Source: Druceiella hillmani (taxonomy: Eukaryota > Arthropoda > Insecta > Lepidoptera > Hepialidae). Taken from it: a DNA stretch of 64,000 nucleotides. Made by a program: the position numbers and the translations under genes. How positions within the stretch are numbered: position 1 is the stretch's first letter; each line of letters begins with the position of its first letter. The DNA is taken from positions 5,622,001-5,686,000 of the forward strand of contig JAYKKI010000088.1 of NCBI GenBank assembly GCA_039881145.1. The letters are read 5' to 3'. The notes below the pieces were generated by a model. The model did not search any database. It saw only the letters and a list, made by a program, of their open reading frames with translations, and was not told the DNA's origin. This document shows positions 58,248 to 64,000 of the stretch, piece by piece.

Positions 58248-59138
58248 AGGGAACCAACAAAAAAGGGAAGTGCCTATATAGTTTTCTTATCAACATTCAT
58301 TTGGAATAAAATATTATGAAGCGAAATAAATGTATAAAAATATTTTCAAAGTATACACTACGTACCAATTGAACTTCATAAATGCGTTTACTGTACTTTC
58401 TATTGTTTAGTGTAAAATATATTAAGATGCTTAAGGAAATACACTTAGATTAAGATTTTCAGTAGAATGAGTAATCTGACGTAGAAAGGGACAAGTTAGA
58501 TGTTGGAATTTAATGTTAATGAGTATAATTATATTGATCGACTTAAGTCCAAGTACCCGATTCTAACCAAACCCTGCGACGTTCTCATTAAGGAATACTT
58601 AATTAACCATAGTAATAAATTTATATTTTGTTAAAAGTTTAATTTACCTCGTAGTCACGGAGTTAAGTAAATTTCGTAAGAGAATAGTTTAATAAATTTA
58701 TATCTTCTTTAGTTAGTTTTAAATGAATTTGCAAGGCTAATTAAATTAATTAGTTTTGATTATATTTCTAAGACTAATTTGAATTCTTATTTCACATAAT
58801 AATTAAAATATCATTATTAGTTAACAGAATCACTATAAAATATAGAAATGAAAATATACTAATACAGAGCATTGCAAACTTTTATTTATTTTGAATTCTA
58901 CGCACTTTAGTAATTTAAAATTAAAAAAGTGCACATTTTTTTAGTAGGTTGGATGATTTATTACCTTCTTGGATGTTAAGAGCCTTAAAATTTGATACGG
59001 TAGCGGACTATCGATAACTGTATAAAATAAATGATTTAAATATTAAAAACAATGTGTAAAAGAAGTAGAGTAAAATAAAGATAAGTAATTATTTCATTGG
59101 AGTAATACCAAGTGGTTTTTATTTCCAAAAATAATAAT

Positions 59139-59345
59139 TTATGTGCCCCTTAAAATAAATTTGCCCATTCTACGTTTATCGTGATATAATACTACTAACT
59201 CCGATGAATTAAAAATGGTTTTTATTTGTAACCAATCTAAGTTAATTTGATAAGAATACGATACATATAATTCTTTTCCCTTCGATGTATTGACGGTATA
59301 CAGGTAGGAGAAGGAAATTGTAATTTTTTCATGTTTTGTATCCAT
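59139..59345 (-). pseudogene. Relic exon beta, M6 copy
   Basis: 68-codon frame starting MDTKHEKITISFSYLYTVN and then SKGKELYVSYSYQINLDWL. The match to M4 and, in frame, to M1 (10.87-10.97 kb) is the best case for former coding on the - strand. A second, weaker beta-like sequence (FLLAYYQYNDERAYNAYK) lies upstream on that strand near 59,600-59,660. Confidence 0.45.
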
Positions 59346-59715
59346 TTTTAGGGTTTCGAAAAAGCAAAAAAGGAACCTTCATAGGATCACTTCGTTGTCT
59401 GTCGGTCTATCTGTCTGGCAAGACCCTTTTAGGGGTTTTAATAGGCAATATATTTTCGTTCTAAAATTAAAATGTTGTAAATAGTTTAATTGGAATATAA
59501 TGTACATTAAATGTTTATAAATGCCCAAATGTATACGGACCCCCATAGTACGAATCCCACTCGTGCTTGACAGGTTTTCTAAATGAATGATTTAAACATT
59601 TTATATGCATTATATGCCCTTTCATCGTTGTATTGATAATATGCCAAAAGAAATTCTTAATTTTTAGAATTTGTTTCTGCACTTTTTTGTTTGAGATAAG
59701 GTGGTATAAAATGGG

Positions 59716-59870
59716 TTAACTCATGTCATAACATTTATGAATAGTTTTGAAGTAGGCGTTTAAAACGGTATCCTGCTCTTTATTTAATTTCAATCTGTTA
59801 ATAAGTTGCAACATACAGTTTTGTAATCTTTCTGTACTATTCTGGGGCTTCGACTGGTTTGCTAGTTGTG
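59716..59870 (-). CDS. Exon gamma, M6 copy (unbroken)
   Basis: Begins after one of the best acceptors in the window (a tract reading ccttttttctctccctgtc followed by tttctgaaccag). The frame reads AQLANQSKPQNSTERLQNC and then MLQLINRLKLNKEQDTVLN, ending HKCYDMS and a stop. The composition is balanced and the second half looks like an amphipathic helix. The M4 copy has a 4-base insertion and a 1-base deletion. No family is recognised. It would be the 3' exon of a - strand gene whose 5' exons should lie at higher coordinates. Confidence 0.45.
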
Positions 59871-60659
59871 CTGGTTCAGAAAGACAGGGAGAGAAAAAAG
59901 GTAAAAAGTGATGAGGCGTAATAATACATATCATGTTATATATTTTTATTGGATTGATATTATGAAACTATTTGCTCTAACGCATTCCCTAATATATAAT
60001 CTATGTACGTTAGCAAAATATGTACACACACTAGATTTAAATGTATCCACAAAGAATTATGAAGTTCAATTCTTTTGCCACGGTGATACATTGAGAAATA
60101 AAACTGTAATGAAAAAATTAACCACTTCATTAGTGATGAGAATGTGGAATTGAAAATTTTACCTCACTAAAAGATACAGTATGTGTTAGGAAATAGTAAA
60201 CAGTGGGTAAAGTAGGACAAGCTTGCTTCAGTTTTCTTTATGTTTGCAATGACAGTAAAGAGTGATATCCATATTTCAGTACCATTACCAAGTTACCATG
60301 TCAATTAGCTTAAAATTAGTATTTGGTTCACTGCGTTATATGGAATTTTGATGATATTTTCTGTTAATAAAATTTTGCTTAGGTATCTGTAGCCAAATAT
60401 AAGAAATGTAACCCTTATATTTTCTTCCTGTCCGTCCATTTGTCAGTTCCTGTCTGTAGCATTCTTGTAATTTCTTCAGATATTAACCTATGTGTATAAA
60501 ATTTTGTAAACATGTGATTTATTAGAGGTTTTAATAAATATGTAGCAAAATCTTCATATATTTTTTGAAGTATATGAGTATACATAGATTTTATTTAAAA
60601 TGGGAATTAATTTTTCTTCTCATAACCTGTGGATCCTCACAAGCTAAGTTTTTTTTAAA

Positions 60660-61775
60660 TTATGGGCTAAGTATAATTTATAATTTTGATGACACGACAA
60701 ATTTTTATTTCCGGTTTATTGGGTTTCATAGCTTTACTGGAAACCCTTATAGTTGTTCATTGTCCATCTGACCGTCTGCATGTCACTGCTGTTTTACCCT
60801 CAGTGGTATATATCCGAGATTTGATGTGTTTATACACATTTATAATGTTATAAAATTATGGAATAAAATGTTTTTAAAATTTTAGGAATGCTCCCCTACA
60901 TAAAAAGTGGAAGTGCTTTTTTATTCGCGCACCCCATTGTGTAGGGTGTCTTTGGAAAACTCTTCCAAAAATATTGGGGGTATATCGAGAACATTTTTTC
61001 GATTTAAATTATTATGCTTTAAATTGGTCATTTCTGTTAGATTTACGTGTCCATCTAAAAACCTATTATTGATTAGCTAGAAAGTATTCACAATATTGGT
61101 ATATTTAACAAAATCAAATGGAAAATGATTACAGCCAAGTACGCCCTATTCATTTACGAGTAATAATCGACAAATATATGACTTGTGAAAATTTCATTGG
61201 AACCCCATCCGGAAGATTGAAATCAAATGCAAATATAATTTGCTTTTAAAACAGGTACATCTTAATCAATTCGTTAGCTTTAAAAGTCTGGGTCATAAAA
61301 ATTAAATCTTTCACCAGGTGCAAGAACTAACAACAAAGTATTTTTTTGGAAAAAAGAAATTTTTCGAATTATGGATAGGATTTTAATGACAACATGGAGC
61401 TTAAGACAGTCATATTTTCTGCCAGAGTGTAGTAACGGATTATTAATAGTTTAATTTATTAATTATACATAAAATTATGGACCCTTAAATAGAAACGTCC
61501 ATATTTCTCCAGAACTACTCTAAATAGTTTAATTAAAGCCTCAAATGTTTATACATGATACGGAATAATCGCAATGCGAGTTCTTTTCGTACCCAGCTTG
61601 CCATTTTTAAGTTCAGCTATTAAGCTCCCCTCCCTCTAATTTCTCAATCACTAGATTTAAAAAAATAAAAACAAACACTGAAAAAGCTTTACAAATTTCA
61701 AATGAAATTATTTCGGTTAATGGGATTACATTTTGAGCGCGTCCCGACACGCATTTGGCTGGTTTATTTTTATTC
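60660..61775 (+). repeat. Lepidopteran-type interspersed repeat, part A (M6)
   Basis: As in M4, ending 'gcgcgtcccgacacgcatttgg'. ORF 60,565-60,771 is inside it. Confidence 0.65.
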
Positions 61776-62519
61776 ACATGTTACCTGAATTTTAAAATGT
61801 TTTCCCATCACAATAATAATTTACAAAGAGGAAGCATTTTCTTATTAAATATATAATTCGTTATAACGTCTGCCATAACTAATAAAGTTAAGTCTTGTAA
61901 GTAACAATAAAGAAGATATACATATGTTATTTACGTTCGTACTCTACGCATTTAATGCCTTTATTTACTTGTAGGTCAAAATACGAATATATAGTTCTTT
62001 GCTATTTAAATATATGTAATTATATTTTTCCTAAATCAGTTGAAATCAATATATTCATTTTCAATGATAAAAAAACAATATTAATTTTTTTAAATGTCTC
62101 CGCCGCACATAATCACGTGGAGACAAAGCGCAAATGAAATTCAAACGCTTTATTGAACAAAGTAACGTGAGTTCAAAGTAAAAAAGGCAGCCTGCCCCTG
62201 TCATGCGTCCTGTAAGGGGGATCTCCGTCAATACTTCCGCCCAACTTTTAACCAGGCAGTAGGAAAGTAACTGCGCTGGCTTCATTTAATTGAGTAACGA
62301 AAATCATGTGGGAACGGGTTTTCTTTCAAAGTTATGTGTTTTAGTGCTTCTTGTGTAATTATAATCACGATTTATTCCAACCAGTAATGTCAAAATTATA
62401 TTGATTTTATAAATAACCTGTTATGTACAACTCGCGCTAACACCACGTACACACTATGGCATAATAATTTTATTCTTCCAATGCAAATATATTGCCTCGT
62501 ATATCTTTCACAGGTGTAA

Positions 62520-63200
62520 TATTCATAGCAATTGTTTTCGGGAAAATTTCCTTTAAACTGCCAGTAAGGCTGTTTTTCGTAATTTTGAATTTAGTAGTTT
62601 TTTAGTTGGAGGAGGGGTGATTATTTTTTTGGACATTGTAAACAATATCTCTCACAACTTGCATTTTTAAACTATGGATATATAAATTTTCAATAGATAT
62701 CTTTGCATGTAGGCTGTTGAGATATATGTGGGTTTATACACAACGCTAAATTTAAAGTTTCTACATACGATGTTTTTTGAGATAAACAGTTTTGACAACG
62801 AGACGTACTCGTGCGTGATCTTAAGTGATTTCGTTTGTTTGTTATTGGGGTACGGAACTATGTGTAGGTCTATTGTTACCGTAAATACCTTATTACCACG
62901 AAAAGAAAGAAGACATGTTGCAAATATTAATACATATTTAAATATACAATTAAAAATTGAGGAAAGTATGGTTGTGTTCCTCATAACTTACCATTTCATA
63001 TGATGCACCATACGTTTGAATGGTTAGTAATTACAATTGAGTGATTTATTTACCTCACTCTTTGATTCTTATAAAATTAAAAAAAAATTAAAGTTTATAC
63101 GTCACATTATCTGAGAAAATCGACCGTGACAGACAGACTGATAGGCACATGAGTAATATTATAAGGGTTTCGTTTTTACTTTTAAAATATGGAATCTTAG
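62520..63200 (+). repeat. Lepidopteran-type interspersed repeat, part B (M6)
   Basis: Starts 'catagcaattgttttcggga', passes 'gagatatatgtgggtttatac' and ends 'gacagacagactgataggc' and 'ttataagggtttcgttttt'. The ORFs at 62,667-63,003 on both strands and 63,149-63,352 overlap it. Confidence 0.65.
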
Positions 63201-63812
63201 AAATTAAGAAAATCATTTTACAGGTGTTCGAGAAAATTGAATTTCTAATTTCCTTTTCTATGGAAAATGGTCTAAAGAAATATAAATACTTTAAAAATAA
63301 AAAGCTCGGGTTAATTAAGTTTAAGAAACAAATACCATTTTTATTAAACTAAATTTTTAATTCAGGGGCTAAATCGTTTTTCTGACTGAGACACTCGTAC
63401 ACGCATGTTTTTCATGTCAAAATTGATATATTCTGTTCATGATTTGCAGAAGGTTGCATTCAAAAATGATTAATGTTTTAACGGAATCGATTTAGTAAGG
63501 ATAAGATGAAAAAAAAACTTTCTGAAATGCGTATTCAAACTTTTTTCTTCGCGTGAAACGTGTTTTAAACAAAATTCTCAAGTCACTGAAAAATTGTTCC
63601 CTCCGTTCACGATTTCCAAAGCTATCTGTCATAGAACTACAAATAAATCTAGTTTAATGAATAATAGTTTCAAAATCATGAGTTTCGTATTATCTGAGAT
63701 ATTTTTGTCGTACGTAATTTATTTTTTAAATTGGAATTATTCCAAAGCATTGGTGATAATAAAAATCTAATGATTTTTAAAAACTCCTTATATTTAAAAT
63801 CCATCTTCATGA

Positions 63813-64000
63813 TTATCTTCTCCTTATTATCAAGAGTCGTGTCCACTTGGAATTCACTCTCAGGATTTTAATCGATTTCCACTCCTGATCTTGGGCATCG
63901 ATGAAAGGTTTACCGAATAGCTTCACGGTCTGAACGGAAAACCACTTCTTGGTCTTCTTTCCGCTATTTTGCCCATTTTGGTTAGCTTTTATAGGATATC
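63813..64000 (-). CDS. Partial ORF running off the right edge
   Basis: Open on the - strand from the window end to a TAA at 63,813-63,815, 61 codons. It reads NGQNSGKKTKKWFSVQTVK, LFGKPFIDAQDQEWKSIK and NSKWTRLLIIRRR. GC content jumps at about 63,860 and beyond. A decayed copy of its 3' end (VDSNWTRYLI) is seen at 21.6 kb, where M2 ends. Its 5' part lies outside the window. No family is recognised. It may be a real exon or part of a transposon at the array boundary. Confidence 0.4.
   Translation of the reverse strand, partial: YPIKANQNGQNSGKKTKKWFSVQTVKLFGKPFIDAQDQEWKSIKILRVNSKWTRLLIIRRR

Larger units (their letters stand above)
43020..63835 (+). repeat. Recent segmental duplication, copy 2 (about 20.8 kb)
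   Basis: Partner of 22,430-42,415. It carries the second 5' flank, M5 and M6. Private changes include TA expansion at 43.63 kb, replacement of about 700 by 130 bases at 43.78 kb, the 33-bp minisatellite at 55.04 kb and extra sequence at 54.27, 55.97 and 59.43 kb. Confidence 0.93.
54640..63870 (+). repeat. Module M6 of the six-copy array
   Basis: Near twin of M4 with added sequence: the 33-bp minisatellite, about 400 bases at 55.97-56.37 kb, and about 250 bases at 59.43-59.69 kb that include the end of a lepidopteran-type repeat ('acggacccccatag', 'cactcgtgcttgacagg'). Confidence 0.85.

Overview
The window is AT-rich eukaryotic DNA, most likely from a moth or butterfly. Two things point to Lepidoptera. 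First, there are repeated blocks of the kind scattered through lepidopteran genomes: a strongly biased 'gtccgtctgtctg' stretch, 'caagacccttttcttcagg', 'gtgat..tataag..ttccgttttt' and a 'gcccgacacgc..ttggctggttt' end. Second, there are tRNA-headed SINE copies whose tail reads 'gtaagagattgctctcttagtgat..gtccgcc'. This is recognition from memory of such sequences, not a database search. There are no bacterial operons, no rRNA operon, no CRISPR array and no long intact gene. The longest ORF is 144 codons and is not convincing.

The main structure is a nested duplication. Six related modules of about 7-10 kb (M1 to M6) lie head to tail on the + strand in three odd-even pairs: M1 about 3.3-13.56 kb, M2 13.56-21.64, M3 26.9-34.09, M4 34.09-42.4, M5 47.1-54.64 and M6 54.64-63.87 kb. 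M3+M4 with their 5' flank (22.43-42.4 kb) and M5+M6 with theirs (43.02-63.83 kb) are nearly identical by eye, so a block of about 20.6 kb was duplicated recently. M1 and M2 are older and much more diverged. M2, M4 and M6 share a SINE at the same relative position and M1, M3 and M5 lack it, so the odd-even dimer is the ancestral amplified unit.

Every module carries a conserved block with an arthropod-type core promoter on the + strand: a TATA box and, about 27 bases on, an initiator. A possible splice donor follows. In five modules a splice acceptor and a short exon-like segment with a poly(A) signal come next. On the - strand several short segments keep the same reading frame between diverged modules, which suggests broken exons of an old gene. 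The flanks of the modules hold further relic exons (22.74, 23.57-23.9, 43.29-43.98 kb). There is a GC-rich exon with a good splice donor at 12.0 kb and an open reading frame running off the right edge. None of these could be assigned to a family with confidence; a THAP-like start at 12.1 kb is the only suggestion.

Three modules contain locus-specific minisatellites (17 bp x 9, 46 bp x 24, 33 bp x 13), each grown from sequence that is single-copy in the sister modules. TA-rich microsatellites differ in length at equivalent sites. Other notable items are a 77-base near-perfect palindrome at 942-1018, 5S rRNA-like fragments at 26.5 and 46.8 kb, and an inverted relic exon at 21.8 kb. The overall picture is a tandemly amplified, mostly decayed gene or noncoding-RNA cluster embedded in lepidopteran repeats.
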